A stretch of 64,000 nt of DNA from Diplolepis rosae. Its lineage: Eukaryota; Arthropoda; Insecta; Hymenoptera; Diplolepididae. The notes under the pieces are model-generated. The model saw only the letters and a program-made list of their open reading frames with translations. It was not told the origin of the DNA and made no database searches. Made by a program: the position numbers and the translations under genes. The first letter of the stretch is position 1. Each line of letters begins with the position of its first letter. The stretch is from NCBI GenBank assembly GCA_030998225.1, contig JAPYXD010000698.1, positions 6,365,001 through 6,429,000 of the forward strand. Direction: 5' to 3'. Of the stretch, positions 33,380 to 45,284 are shown in pieces.

Positions 33380-35890
33380 AGTATAGTCTGGTTCCTAGAA
33401 GACCAATTCGGATGTTTACACCTCAGCTCTTAGAAATTAGCCCTGCTTTGATTCTGCCGTCGTATTCGCTATCAGCAAACCGAAACTACCCTGTCAGCAA
33501 AATGAAATATATTTTCACCCTTGTTCAACTCTTAATTTTGAAAATTTTGTTTTAACACTTTTGTTTGATTCATGACGATACTGACAATCACTCTAATTTC
33601 AGGTCCATTGGTTAAACAAATGGTCGACAATAAAATATGAACTCGGCAAATATTGGTCGAATATTTGTAGCTATCTTTCCGGCAAGATCATAATCATCCG
33701 AAGAATCCGACAAGTTAAACTCAATATTGGGATACTGACTGTAAACATTGGCCCAGTATTCGTTTTACTCATTTTCAAGGTTGGGTTGAACGGAAGTAGG
33801 ATAAGTTGACTTGAAATAAATAAAAGGTAGGAATCGAGTGCCTCTAAAAGAAAATAACCGTTGAAAGTGTAAATGCAGGTTTTTTAACGAAGCCTAAAAT
33901 GGCCATGTGTTAGTTCATCAAAGCTTCGAATTCATCGAACACCTGCTTTACAATCATCTCGCGATACAAAGAACTTCAGCTTGTAAAAATTATTCAGCAC
34001 CGGGAACGAGGCAGCTATTCTATGCATATAAAGGCAGGCAGAAGTGGGTACGTGTGCGAGAATAAATATGTCGTTAACATACCTCGTGTGCTCGGCCTTT
34101 ATATGTCTTCTTAGTTGCCTAAACGAGACGAAGCAGGTGTCTCGATATACGTACACGTTCTTACGAGAACTCAATCTGGAATTACATATGTGACTATGCA
34201 CAACGGTTAAAACCTTTTAATGTTTATGCTAATATTTAATTATTCCTTGCAAATTGGACACAAATATCAATTTAATGTAATATATTTATAGTCCAAATCA
34301 TTTTTGCATTACTTGAAAATCACGATTGATTCAGATTTGATACATTTAATAAAACTCGAAAAATTGTAATGTCGAAATATGTTTATTTAATAATAGTGTT
34401 TGTTGCAACAGTATCTTTATTTACATTTACTGGTGAGTTGATTGAGTAAGAGATTAATCAAATGTTTACTCCTCAATCCCAACATGTTTATTTAACTTTT
34501 ATACGAAAAAAATCCAATTTCAAGAATTTTGTTATCTTTACCAAGCATGTCATTAAATTATGCTTATTATATACAATAATAAATACTCCTTCTTCGCCGA
34601 GGTACCATATCAATTCCGTTAAATAATTATCAAGACAAGATTACGACCTCTCGGAAAGTAAGGAGAATAATCATTAGTTAGTTACTGCACCACAGAAGAT
34701 ACAAATTTATCTTGCCCTGCAAAAACGAGATTACATTTTTCAGATCAAGTTTCTTAGAAATATATATCCATCGAATTTCAAATGCAGCAGATACATAATT
34801 TCTTTTCCATGAAAAAATCATCTTCCTTACAAAATATGAACCACTTGTTCTTGCCATACCACCAACTCTTTAGACAAGTTAGTAAATCACTAAAGCAAAT
34901 ATTGATTCTAGTATTCATTTATCTCTCTGAACAAATTATACTTGACTCGAAGATAAATCTTCCTTATGATTACCCGCAGTTTGGCGTATTTTTTGCAGGA
35001 GAATGTCATCAACATCTTCACTTACATGCAAACAATTACATCATCCATTCACAAATGATCACACTATGGTAAACTGGCATCTATCTCGTGTCATCACCCA
35101 TACGTATATATATCATATTCCCTGCAAGGATTGCATACAATACATATACATCAGGCCCTTTAATATGCTCGTAGCGTACTATATTGTCAATTAAATTATA
35201 CAATCCTCTGTTTCCTTACATGATTCTGGTTACAAGTTCTTATTCTATCGAGTTTGCTCATCTTGTGGCCTCTAATGCATGTTTTTATACCCGTATGCAT
35301 ATATTTATAGCTACATGTATTTGTATTTACTCAATATTGTACATGTGGATAATGTTGTATGTGTATTTATAGAAATATACGTTTTAGTATACCTGAATAC
35401 ATGTAAGTACAGATTATATAGACCTAGAAGGGAGTAATAGGCTATGCTCAGCTCTCTCGCAGGTGTTTTCACGTAATGAGAAAAAGCTCAGAGCGAGGTC
35501 GGTTAATTAAAATCGTGCCTCGATAATCTTCTAAATCCTGCCATTCCGTGCATGACATACTCTATGGCTATTGCATGTACAAATCAAGCCATAAGAGAAA
35601 ATGTGAGACACGTAGTCAGCAGAACTGTATTTTAATATTCTAGAGAAATTAAAAATAATACCTCTAGAATTGAAATTCGTGAGCATCCTTTTCTTCAGAG
35701 AAAAACCAAAGTGATGTTATATTTACCCGGATTCTGTATACAATCTACATTTTATTCTAGAACTTTTTTAGTATAAGACCAATCTCTAGTGTAGAATCTA
35801 TATTCTACACCAGACTCCAAGTAAATATAACACCAGACTCTGGGTGAATGTAACACCTGAGGTTTTCTATGTTCTGACAAGTTTGTAGCT
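33380..35890. other. Unique-looking DNA, no gene recognised
   Basis: Short frames at 33932-34201, 34782-35072 and 35184-35372 have no recognisable product. 35090-35420 is rich in TATACAT-type alternating runs. Confidence 0.4.
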
Positions 35891-35893
35891 CAG

Positions 35894-36130
35894 CCTGCAT
35901 GGAGAACAAAAAATTGTTGTATTAACCAACCAGATTATTGATATAGAACTGACAAAACTTTTTTGCTTTCCCAACAAATTTTTAGTTTTCCCAACAACCC
36001 TATTTGTTGAATCAACAAAAGAGTTTGTTATTACTTTTTGCTTGAGAAAACTTTTTGTAAGGAGAACTAAAATTTTGTTAAGACGGCAAAAAAAAGTTTG
36101 TCACTTCTATATTTTTTCTCCGAGTGAGAG
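35894..36130. mobile_element. Possible MITE with TGGAGAAnAAAAA ends
   Basis: GCATGGAGAACAAAAAATTG on the left and TATTTTTTCTCCGAGTG on the right are weakly inverted, and the body repeats AACAAAnTTTTTAG and its mirror. No confirmed duplication. Confidence 0.4.
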
Positions 36131-36694
36131 CCAGGACTGATTTCTATAATGCAAACTCAATCAATTAAATTTATAATTATAAAAATAATCAAAGAAACTT
36201 CTTACCATCTTACTCTGCATTTTTTTCCAAAAACATAAAGGGTTTTCCAATAGGGACATAACAATTTCGTATCTTTATATGAACGCACCCTTAAACTTTT
36301 TTAATGAACTGTCAATGTCAAAACGTTAGTTAAAGTCAACATTTTCATCATGGTAAAATTCACGAACCAGCAACGTTTGGAAATTATTAAAAATTACTAT
36401 CGAAATTCTGAGTCGGTGGTCGCAACTTTAAGAGCGCTTATTCCAGTTTTCGGTCGTAATAATCGTCTCACCCGACAGGCTGTGCGTGCTATAGTGGATA
36501 AATTTGAGACCAAATTTACACTATTGGACGTTCCGGTCCCAAAAAGCCGTCGTATTGCTCGAAGCGAAGAAATAATCGCAGCCGTAAGTGCATCGATCCA
36601 AAATGAGCCAAATCAGTCGATTCCACGTTGTTCTCAAGAATTGGGCATCGCTCAAACGACACTGTGGAGTATTATGCGAAAAGATCTTGGCCTA

Positions 36695-37990
36695 CCAGGG
36701 GTGTTAGTTGAAGTTTGCCGGTTTTTTCAATAAAGAAAACACTTAATTCTCAAGGGAATCTCAAAAATTTTTTATTCAAAGTATTGACCATTGGATTCTA
36801 CACATTTTGCCCATCTTTCAGGCAAATCATGGATACCATTCCAAAAAAACTTTCTCTCTTTCAAGGCAAACCATTCGACGAGCCATTTTTCGACTTCTTC
36901 AAAATTGGCAAAGCGCTGCTCTGCGAGTGAGTGTCCCATCGATGCGAAAAGGTGATAGCCGGACGGGACGAGGTCTGGAGAGTACGGCGGGTGCGACAAT
37001 ATTTCCCAATTCAATGCTTTTAATGTGTTCTTCACCATTTTAGCGGTATGAGACGGTGCGTTGTCGTGTTATAGGATAACTTTGCCATGTCTTCGGGCCC
37101 ATTCCGGCCGTTTTTCGATCAACGCATGATTCAAATTGATAATTTGTTGTCGGTAGCGATCCGTATTCACCGTCTCACCAGGTTTTAATAACTCGAAGTA
37201 CACCACACCACACTGGTCCCACCTAACACTTAACACCTAACACCTTGTCTTACGGCCAAAGCGATTTGGCCTTGGAGTCGATGGGCCGACCTCATCAGGT
37301 GAAAGCCATGATTTTTTCCGCTTCGGGTTCTCGAAATAAATCCATTTTTTGTCCCCTGTGACAATTCGATGCAGAAAAGATTTCCTTTCGAACCGTTGAA
37401 GCAGCATTTCACAAATGGTTTTTCGATTTTCCATTTGTCTATCGTTCAGTTGGTGTGGTACCCATTTTCCATACTTTTGGATTTTTCCCATGGCTTTTAA
37501 ACGTTGGCAAATTGCTCCTCGGGTCACATTTAGTGTTTGTGCCAATTGTTGTTGCGATTGGGTTGGGTCTTCATCCAATAATGCCTGCGATTCCTCGTCT
37601 TCGAACTTTTTCGCTGCACCAGGATGTTCATTGTCTGTTAAATCGAAATCTCCACTTTTAAATTGACGAAACCATGTCTCACATATTCTAATCACTGGAG
37701 CATGTTCACCATAAGTTTCTACCAGCAATCGATGAGCTTCAACTGCTTTTTTCTTTTGATGAAATAAGAAAAGCAACGAATGCCGCAAATGCGATTTACT
37801 TGGAACGAAACTCGATATATTCACTGAGGTAAACAACTATGATGCTATTATTTTGGCAGAATGTAATTGTGTATTTTTGAAGGTTATTGTCCATAGAAAA
37901 ATATGACATAGATGCCAAATCATAGAAATGTATACATATCTCTAGCGACATCTATGAGTAAAACCGGCAAATTTCAACTAACACCCCTGG
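36695..37990 (-). mobile_element. Mauritiana-type mariner, copy 2, full length, in DD41D ORF
   Basis: 1296 bp with about 30-bp inverted ends starting CCAGGGGTGTTAGTTGAA. TA lies on both sides (36693-36694, 37991-37992). Removing the element and one TA restores the host transposase frame exactly. Confidence 0.96.
36772..37822 (-). pseudogene. Mariner transposase, copy 2, full length but mutated
   Basis: Mauritiana-like DD34D transposase. The usual MSSFVPSK start codon is ATA here, though an in-frame ATG lies seven codons upstream (37836). The HTH half is intact (CETWFRQFKSGDF, RGAICQRLKAMGK, WVPHQL). The first Asp is in VTGD (complement of 37351-37353). The frame shifts near 37237 after PNRFGRKT. 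A stop (complement of 37069-37071) stands two codons before the second Asp in HDNAPSHTA (complement of 37063-37065). The third position, 34 residues on (complement of 36958-36960), is Gly, not Asp. The C-terminus NGQYFE is kept. Start, frame, stop and catalytic residue are all hit, so it is dead. Confidence 0.93.
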
Positions 37991-38545
37991 TACATGCTTT
38001 CAAGATTAAATTGACTCAAGAACTAAAGCCACTTGACCATTTGAAACGCCGAAACTTCTCCAATTGGGCTCTGGCAAAGCTTGAAGAAAATGACGAATTT
38101 CATCGAAAAATCATCTTCAGCGATGAAGCTCATTTCTGGCTCAATGGCTTTGTTAATAAGCAAAATATGCGTTATTGGTCAGCAACAAACCCAAATGTGC
38201 TTCTTGAGACACTGTTGCATCCGCAAGAAGTGACTTTTTGGTGCGGTTTTCATGCCGGAGGTATGATTGGGCCGTACTTTTTCGTGGATGAAAACGACCG
38301 TCATGTTACCGTCAATGGAGAGCGCTATCGTGCTATGTTGGAAGATTATTTGTGGCCAGAATTGGATGAACTTGGCATCAACGATATGTGGTTTCAACAA
38401 GACGGTGCCACTAGCCACACAGCACGTGTCACAATCGATTTATTGAAAGGCAAATTCGGTGAACATGTTATCTCGAGAAATGGTCCGGTCGAATGGCCTC
38501 CTCGTTCATGCGATCTAACGCCATTATATTTTTTTTTTATGGGGC

Positions 38546-38774
38546 CATATCAAGTCACTGATCTATATATGGTCTATGCTCGGGACGTACCATTCACGAC
38601 TAAGTACTCTATGTAAAGAGTGAACACTTTCAGGTATAGCAAGAAAATTAGCCAAAGAAAAAAGGGTCCTTCTCAAGTCTGAGAACTATGCTGGAGGGGA
38701 GGACTCTTGGAAGGAAACATTTGGAAAACATATAAACCTAGTGAGAAATCGTTGTGTCGCTCATGCAGACATAT
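38546..38774. other. Junction between two mariner remnants
   Basis: No recognisable content. The missing right end of the DD41D element should lie here; it does not. Confidence 0.4.
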
Positions 38775-39607
38775 ACTACTGTGAGCAAAAACTAAGCTGA
38801 ATTTTGTTATAAAATAAAAAATCTTTATTTATTGATCCGAATCAATTTCATCCCCTTCAAAGTAATCCCCTCCCGATATAATGCACTTATACCAACGTTT
38901 TTTCCAATCGTCGAAACACTTGTTAAATTCGATTTCCGGAATTGCCTTCAAAGCCTTCTTCGATTCGGCTTGTATCTCTTCAATCGTGTCAAAACGGTGT
39001 CCTCGGAGTGGTCTTTTGAGTTTGGAGAATAGCCAGAAGTCACACGGAGCCAAATCAGGCGAAAATGGTGGTTTTGGAACGATATGCGATGAATTTTGGG
39101 CGAAATGGTCACGAAGAACGAGTGCAGTGTGAGACAGCGCATTATCATGATGCAAAAACCACGAGTTGTCTCCCCAAAATATCTTTTGAAACGATGTTGA
39201 GTGATCCTCTTAAGATGCCAATAGTGTCAGCAAGGTCTCTAAATGTCAATCGACGATTTTTGTGCACTAATTCTTTGATTTGATTGACGTGTTGCTCGTC
39301 AGTTGATGTTGATGGTCATCCGGGGCTTTCCAAGTCATCAACACGTTCTCTGCCTTCTTTGAAGTCTTTGTACCATTTATAAACATTTTTCTGCGACATG
39401 GTCAAATCACCGAAGGCCTTCTGCAACATTCTGAACGTTTCCGCAACTGAAATTTCATCCGCAAACAAAATTTAATAGCACTTCTTTGCTCAAAAAATTA
39501 CAGTGGTAATCTGTATGCACTTAATCTTGTTCTCTGAAACTAAATTGACAGTTCAAAAGTAAATCTTAGAAAATTAAAGTTTGAGTTGAGCGGAAGCTTT
39601 TGTGTTA
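38775..39607 (-). mobile_element. Third mariner type, internally deleted
   Basis: Limits are approximate. The ends share only weak inverted similarity (AGCAAAAACTAAGCTGAA against CAAAAGCTTCCGCTCAAC). Inside, N-terminal and C-terminal transposase parts are joined by a deletion of the middle. Confidence 0.75.
38829..39472 (-). pseudogene. DD34D mariner transposase remnant, type 3
   Basis: The N-terminal part (about 39472 down to 39190) contains VAETFRMLQKAFG, TMSQKNVYKWYKDFKEG, the mariner HTH, then a stop after DLESPG where the family usually continues with RPSTS. After a deletion that removes the first catalytic Asp, coding resumes at HHDNALSHTA (second Asp), SPDLAPCDFWLF (third Asp, 34 residues on) and ends GGDYFEGDEI. 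The FWLFSKLKRPLRG wording differs from the mauritiana-type copies in this window, so this is a separate lineage. Inactive. Confidence 0.88.
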
Positions 39608-39695
39608 AGAAGAATAATAATTCTAAAACTTTGTGCAGAAGTCTAAGATTATTCTAAGATTTAGGACTTGTATCGACACTTAGTAATAATTTTCG

Positions 39696-40062
39696 ATAAT
39701 TGTTGGTGTTGACCAATTGGCTTTAGGTAAAAACATTCTATTTTAAATCTCACTTCAATCGCAATATTTTTTAACACACAACTTGTAATGATCTCATTTT
39801 TAAATAATTATCTTTTATCAGTATTATTTCTAATAATTGTTTAAATATTTTTCAATATTTGTTATTGTGTAATTCAGTCATCTCGAATTAGTATAAAAAT
39901 ATTACGGTTTAGAATATCACAATTACCCCCCTTGTTTATATATTTATAGAAATAAAATCTCACTGAAGAGGGCTCCAATCAGAGTCAAAACGTCTGAGAA
40001 TGTTGATTTACTGTTAAATCATTTCTAAACCCTAAAGTTAATTGGTCAACACTATCAACTAT
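39696..40062 (+). repeat. Hammerhead-like repeat, copy R2, with inverted ends
   Basis: Inverted ends: GTTGGTGTTGACCAATTGGC with CTTTAGG at 39703-39727, mirrored by CCTAAAGTTAATTGGTCAAC at 40031-40050. The hammerhead-like core is at 39957-39999. Size (about 365 bp) and layout resemble the terminal repeats of Penelope-like elements, which carry hammerheads, or small retrozymes; that identity is inference. Confidence 0.6.
39957..39999 (+). ncRNA. Degenerate hammerhead ribozyme-like motif
   Basis: In order: TCTCA (stem I), CTGAAGA (core C3-A9, where position 7 is free), GGCTC-CAATCA-GAGTC (stem II, one G-U pair), AAAA in place of GAAA, C, the cleavage triplet GTC, then TGAGA closing stem I. All secondary-structure parts are present with almost no stem III, as in Penelope-type hammerheads. 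G12 is mutated to A, which should abolish cleavage. Confidence 0.55.
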
Positions 40063-40064
40063 CA

Positions 40065-41449
40065 AAAATTCTAAGATTTCCAAGTCAAAACAAATTTCAG
40101 AAAAAATTCACCAATTTCCAAGAAACTATTAACAACACAGTAATTTTTAAATGAGACCAAGAAAAAATAAGGATAAATGATTTGTTGTGATTTAAATATC
40201 TTTCCTATCTTGTATTATATATGCACATTTGGCCGAGCTTATAAAGATTGAAAAGACGATGCTTTATTTTACAAAGTTTTTTGTATCATTAGCGTTATTA
40301 TGAGGAACTTTAAGTGGTGGGAAGAGGGAAAATTGCTACTTCTCGTAAGTATTCCTCATATTAATGAATTCTTGTTACAGAAGTCAGGGTCTTATCAGCA
40401 TCCGTAATTCTCACAGTCATTAAAGCAGTAGTGTGGTAATTTCCCTTGGATGGTACCTTTTTATTATCGCCTTATACCGCGTTCCTTGTGGGTTTTATAT
40501 TCACAGAGCATTCGTTAATACGATAGGTTAACATTACAAAGCTTACAACACAACGTCCGTGTGAAAGAATAGTCCCTTGTCGAGTAATTATTCTTCTGTG
40601 GACGAAGCACAGATGCGGATTAATCCGATAAACGGTATAATTCCAAAGGCAGGCGATTCTTTTCGTTTTAATTACAAACCAACTTCAGCTCCTGAGTTCA
40701 AACAAGTGTCAATTTCTTTTTTCTATTGGACTTTTCGAACTTAATTACATGCCTTTTTGAGAATAAAATAACTGTAAAGAGGGTGTTTACAAACGAGTGA
40801 GTGATGGTTTGCCAAGTTTTCTCTGCTACATATTTTTATAGTGTAAAGTGTGTTTACTTATATATTGTAAATATACTTCGATAATTTATTATTATTATTA
40901 TTATTATTATTATATGTTTCCAAGTTTTACACATGTTTAGTCTTTCTATTTTTATTTTTATTCATTAAAGCAATATAGATATCAGTTTTCAAATTTATTA
41001 GTTTCACTTGTTCGACTTTAAAATTAAATATACAAATTAGTAATAAATTTAAAAAGAATTATGATTAACAAGTTCGGGATTTGAAAAGGAATAAAATTTC
41101 AGAGTCTAATTGAACGAGGATTTAAATTGGAATTTTCCAAATAAGAATAAGCAAATCTTTAAAATAACTGTGCTTTAGCCGGCAGAGAGTTAACCACTAA
41201 TTCAATTTGAGGTTATCGCATAGCATCGACTGTCTTTCGTTTTGAAGTAGAATGAGACAGAAATTTAGGAAAGTTTCTTGAGAGGAACTGCCTATCCAGT
41301 TAAATAAATTAAACTTACCTTGTACGTCGCTTCCAAATCTTAGTTAAAGATTTTCAACGGTTCCTTCTTAGCGAGAAACCATAAGCGAAACACACTGACA
41401 ACCCACAATGACCGACGGTAGCGACACTCCGCAGCAGAGTGACACAACA
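40065..41449. other. Unique-looking DNA with an ATT microsatellite
   Basis: A run of about ten ATT units lies at 40886-40913. No gene recognised. Confidence 0.5.
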
Positions 41450-42140
41450 TTTAACTTCACAATACGCCTATTGTAATTCCGAATTACAATACATTAAAAT
41501 TATTGTAACTTCACTCTACAATACTCCGATTGTAATTTTACATTACAATTTGTACTGTGATGTATTGTAATAGTATATTATGTGCCTAGGTGCATAATGA
41601 GGGTTATTACGCGGCGAGCGACAATGCTCGCAGGAGATTGAAGCCAAGGCGTAGTTGAGGCGCGATCAGTCCTGCGAACATTTTAAGCAAGTCTCGTAAT
41701 TACCCGAATTGTGTGCATTGGCACATATTCTATTTTATGTGACTTCGGCGCATATACGAGTTTTTATGCGTACACTCGAATCCAATATGAAAAGGTCGAA
41801 ATTGCCGTGATTATCGCCCATCTCACTTGACATTTCGCGAATCCTTCGGCCATTTTGATTTTCTCGATCTTGTGTAGTAGTAGCGTGTTGTAATAGAGCA
41901 TGCGCAGTTCAAATGTACAAGGCTTTGTCAGTACGGTGCCAACGCTGTATGAAGAAGAATAAGAAGAAGATTACGCTCCGCTGTATCGTAATAGGCGCAT
42001 ATGCAGTTCAATTTTTACATTATGTTCCTCTGTATCGTAATACGCAATATTACGTTACTTTCAACTGTAGCATAAAAACGCGTTTATGCTCCGGAGGCTC
42101 ATAAAATCACAAACATTTTTAACAGTGCATATTTCAAAGT
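41450..42140. repeat. C-family repeat, copy C2, split by B4
   Basis: The left part (41450-41569, ending GTGATGTATTGTAA) and right part (AAATCACAAACATTTTTAAC from about 42105) match C1, where ATTGTGAAATCACAAATAAT is continuous. Confidence 0.65.
41570..42104 (+). mobile_element. B-family element, copy B4, near full length
   Basis: AATAGTATATTATGTGCCTA to GCTCCGGAGGCTCATAAAAT, 535 bp, same order as B3. The hairpin GCTCGCAGGAGATTGAAGCC...CAGTCCTGCGA and the GAAGAAGAATAAG tract are present. It sits inside a C-family repeat. Confidence 0.82.
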
Positions 42141-42839
42141 TACTCTAAAAAGCGAAGGTCTTTTATTAGAAGATGGTCTATTATACAGTGCCCTTACCCT
42201 AATAATGACTTACAAAAAATATGAGTTAGTAGGACGATCAAGATAAGCAGTCAAATGTATTTCTAAGTAAAATAGAAGGAACACTATCATCAGGAATCCT
42301 GGATCGGATTTGTGAAAACAACCCTGAAGAGTGTTTGGCACATGCTGATGTTTTTATGCACTTTCATGCACACGTATTACACGAGTGGAGAGCAGCTTGA
42401 CATCACCAAAGGTCGCGTTCACATGAAAATCGTGAGTTTGCTTGCTTCTGCATTCCATTCCGTGGTCCCCGCGGTACCAGAGTTCGAAATAACATGCAAA
42501 TCTAACAGACGACGACGTACGACCTGGGTTGCACGCATATATCAAGGATTCGCGCGTAACATACACAAACTTTCTTGCTGTACCCACACGTCACATGTAA
42601 ATGTGGTGGCCTTCTCCGCATATGAATATTTCAATTCCAATGAGAAATTCAGATAGCGTCGAAACCGGTGCACCCAATCACGTGTGGTTCAGCTTCCCTT
42701 AACATATACACCACATCGATCTGTTGACGGTCTACCGCAAAATCGATCGTATTCTGCAATTTTCTGGCCCCAGATCCCTTCCAATTTTCATCTTTTTATT
42801 GCACGTTATATATAAATTTTATAAATTACCATTACAGAT
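42141..42839. other. Unique-looking DNA, no gene recognised
   Basis: 42312-42656 opens 114 codons on the plus strand with an opposing 77-codon frame; product unrecognised. Confidence 0.4.
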
Positions 42840-42859
42840 CAAGGTTCCAGGGTTTTTTA

Positions 42860-43215
42860 ATCATTTTCAAATATTAAAAATCTTTCTGTAGAAAAAAAGG
42901 CTTTCGACTGTGCCGGGATTCGAGCCCGGGTCTTTCGATTGCCGGTCGACTGGTCTAACCAACTGAGCTACACAGGCGTCGAACATCCCTTTCTCCATAG
43001 GAAAACCTCGTTATATTGCGTTTTGGCATTTTAATAATTTTACAATTTTTATGGTAGAGTTGAAATGTCAGTGTCTACTTTATCAGGACAAGTCTCGGTT
43101 TCAGATAGAATATTTTCCCGATAGTTATCCTTGTAGACAATATTAACTCTTAAATCATGGAAAGCAATTAATAATTTTTAAATAAATTTTCAACTCTACT
43201 ATCCAAATTGTAAAA
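42860..43215 (-). mobile_element. tRNA-derived repeat, long form with a different palindrome
   Basis: The minus strand reads tRNA-like head then the family tail (AGCCTTTTTTTCTACAGAAAG). On the other side, GTCGAACATCCCTTTCTCC leads to a stem (TAGAGTTGAAATG at 43055 against TTTTCAACTCTACTA at 43186). Layout matches 17591-17936, but the palindrome sequence differs. Confidence 0.65.
42906..42977 (-). tRNA. tRNA-like sequence inside a repeat (pseudo-tRNA)
   Basis: 72 nt: acceptor GCCTGTG/CACAGTC (one mismatch), A box TAGCTCAGTTGG, a perfect T stem CCGGG/CCCGG around CTCGAAT, and D stem GCTC/GACC with a mismatch. The anticodon loop is CCGGCAA, again without U33. Repeat-borne, so probably not a working tRNA. 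Confidence 0.6.
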
Positions 43216-43219
43216 TTTT

Positions 43220-45280
43220 TTAATAATATTCTGTATGGTCTTCAGACCTTTTACAGCATTCTTGATGCCCTGGAACCAATTCAGTTTTCAGCTTTCTCCA
43301 TCCTGAATGGAAAGCGGGTTAATAAACACTCTGCTGTCGAGCAATCAACTTAATTCTCACTGTTGTTTTGCAAAAAGAGAAGCTTGCAGTTAAAATACGA
43401 GCAGTGACTCTTGCTGCCAGATGTGCGCGCCATGAATTTAAAGTGAATTGTTGCCGGTAGCCGTTAAATTAATTGCCCCTTCAACGATTGCCTTTATAAG
43501 GTGATTATACATGATTTCGCCAATTTTCGAATGTCTCTTTCGCATATCAATGAACTGGATGAACGACCAAATAATATACTCGTTTACCCTAGTTGTTAAT
43601 TTCCTTATTCGAACTCAGAAAATAAACATTTCATTAAAATCTTGACCATTTTGAGATGAACCTTTATTGAGGAAGGTCGGCACATTGACATAACCTCAAA
43701 CTGAATAACGCTTTTTAAAAGCTAGAAAAAATAGTAGGAAAATTAATTTCAATGCATTTTTGGAGATGCAGCAATACATTTATTTAGAAAAATAACTTTA
43801 AAAAAAATTATTTCTTATTTCAGATTTTTTAACAACTGCCCTAAAACTAATCTTGACTTTTATTCAATTTTAATAAACAATAGCTCATTTTATTAATTGG
43901 GACAATTTATTTTTTGTTCGTTAAAATTTGTTCTAAATCATTTTTTCTGTAAAAATAAAAGTTCATCGAGTAGAATTGTAGAGAATGTTTTAATGAGTAA
44001 AATGAGCTCTTTTTTAGACAGATTGAATAAAAATAAAAATTAGTTATAGCGAGGTTAAAATAATATAAAATGTCAAATAACTGTTGATAAACGAATAGTT
44101 TTGCAGTAAAATAGTTTTTCTATGTAATGTATTATTGCTTCTTCCAAAGTGCATTATAGTCAATTGTATCTTATTTTTCTCATTTCTCTTAACTGCGTGT
44201 AAGTGGTTGAAAAAATCGAATTTTTTTTGCCTAAATTGCAACCAAATATAGAATAGAATATGTGACAGATAACAAATTGACGGTAAGTCAAAATTTTATT
44301 GATGGTAATCGTATTTGAACCTTTAAATGCGTTTTTCTCAAAACTGTATTTTTCAAACTGGTGACCACGATACTTCGAAATCTATCTAACAAATTCCTTC
44401 GAAATTTTAATGGCTTATTCAGTACTCATGTAGACACAAGCAGAACTAGGATAATTTTGATTCATTGAGCCGTTTTTTTTCATGTTGGATAAGTCGTAAA
44501 AAAATACCAAAATTCACAAAAATATATTCTATTACATGTCGTAAATTTAATTTTCATCATTTTTAAATGATTCTAGTTCAAAGACTAGTTTTTATTTCAT
44601 AGATTGAAATGCTATTTGTTTTTTTTTGTTTTAGATAATCAGAACGCTTGCAATCTTGGTCACCGCAAAAATTTTTTTTTAGAGATGAGTGGTTAGTTGC
44701 CGTATAACTCAGCAATGAGAGACGTGACTGAAAAAATTTTAAAGTGTACTTTGAATATGAATAAATATGTACTGAAAAGTTCGCAGTTGTATGTTCATTT
44801 AGTTCGCCAAAAGAAATTTCCAAAAAAGGGCACAAATTCAACATTTTTTTTCTACAGAATGGCATAAGGTATCACAATTATTTTTTTGGCATATTTTTCA
44901 TTTATTCCTCAAGATAAACATTATATTTACATGAAAAGTTCGAAAAAAAATGTTCACTGTATAGTCGTCCTCGAATGTGACCTTGTCGGAAAGTTGGAGC
45001 CAAAATGTGACCATGATTTTAGCATCCCAGGTCGACTGAAACAAAAAAGGGCAAAACAGTTTTAATTAGTAGCGTGTTGGCTATCGTTCGCGATATACGT
45101 TATCCAAAATTTTGAAATTAAGCGAAATGGCACCTATTTGTAAAACAAATGAATTTTTGGCCTATTTTTCAATGAATATACAGTCCAAATATCAGCTTGA
45201 TTCACCAAATACTTTTCTTTTAATCGTGGTCACGGTTTAGAAAAAAACAGTTTTGAGAAAAACGCGTTTGAAGTTAAATT
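43220..45280. other. AT-rich DNA, possibly a decayed J-type element
   Basis: Phrases such as TTTAAATGCGTTTTTCTCAAAACTG (44320, shortened here as TTTCTCAAAACTG) recur in J-type elements at 10140 and 60700. A J-like right end, GGAAGTCCCCCTTAA, is at 46092-46106. The matching left end was not found. No gene. Confidence 0.4.
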
Positions 45281-45284
45281 TTAA

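Larger units (their letters stand above)
36238..38545 (+). mobile_element. DD41D (rosa-type) mariner, 3' truncated, with nested mariner
   Basis: The left end AAGGGTTTTCCAATAGGGAC follows TA at 36236-36237. The transposase runs rightwards, is interrupted by a 1296-bp mariner, and similarity stops near 38545. No right TIR is found. The 5' end matches the 737-bp derivative at 29969. Confidence 0.88.
36350..38545 (+). pseudogene. DD41D mariner transposase, split and truncated
   Basis: Starts at ATG 36350 (MVKFTNQQRLEIIKNYY). The N-terminal HTH pair is complete, through IPRCSQELGIAQTTLWSIMR to KDLGL at 36694. A mariner of 1296 bp follows; beyond it, from 37993, the frame continues exactly as HAFKIKLTQELKPLDH. 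The DDE domain has its first Asp in FSDEAHF (38122-38124) and its second in QQDGATSHTA (38401-38403). The third position, 41 residues on (38527-38529), reads TAT: Tyr replaces Asp in the TPLDFF-like motif. Similarity ends a few residues later, so about 60 C-terminal residues are lost. It was inactive by at least three lesions. Assignment to the DD41D group rests on the spacing and the CDLTPL context. Confidence 0.92.
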
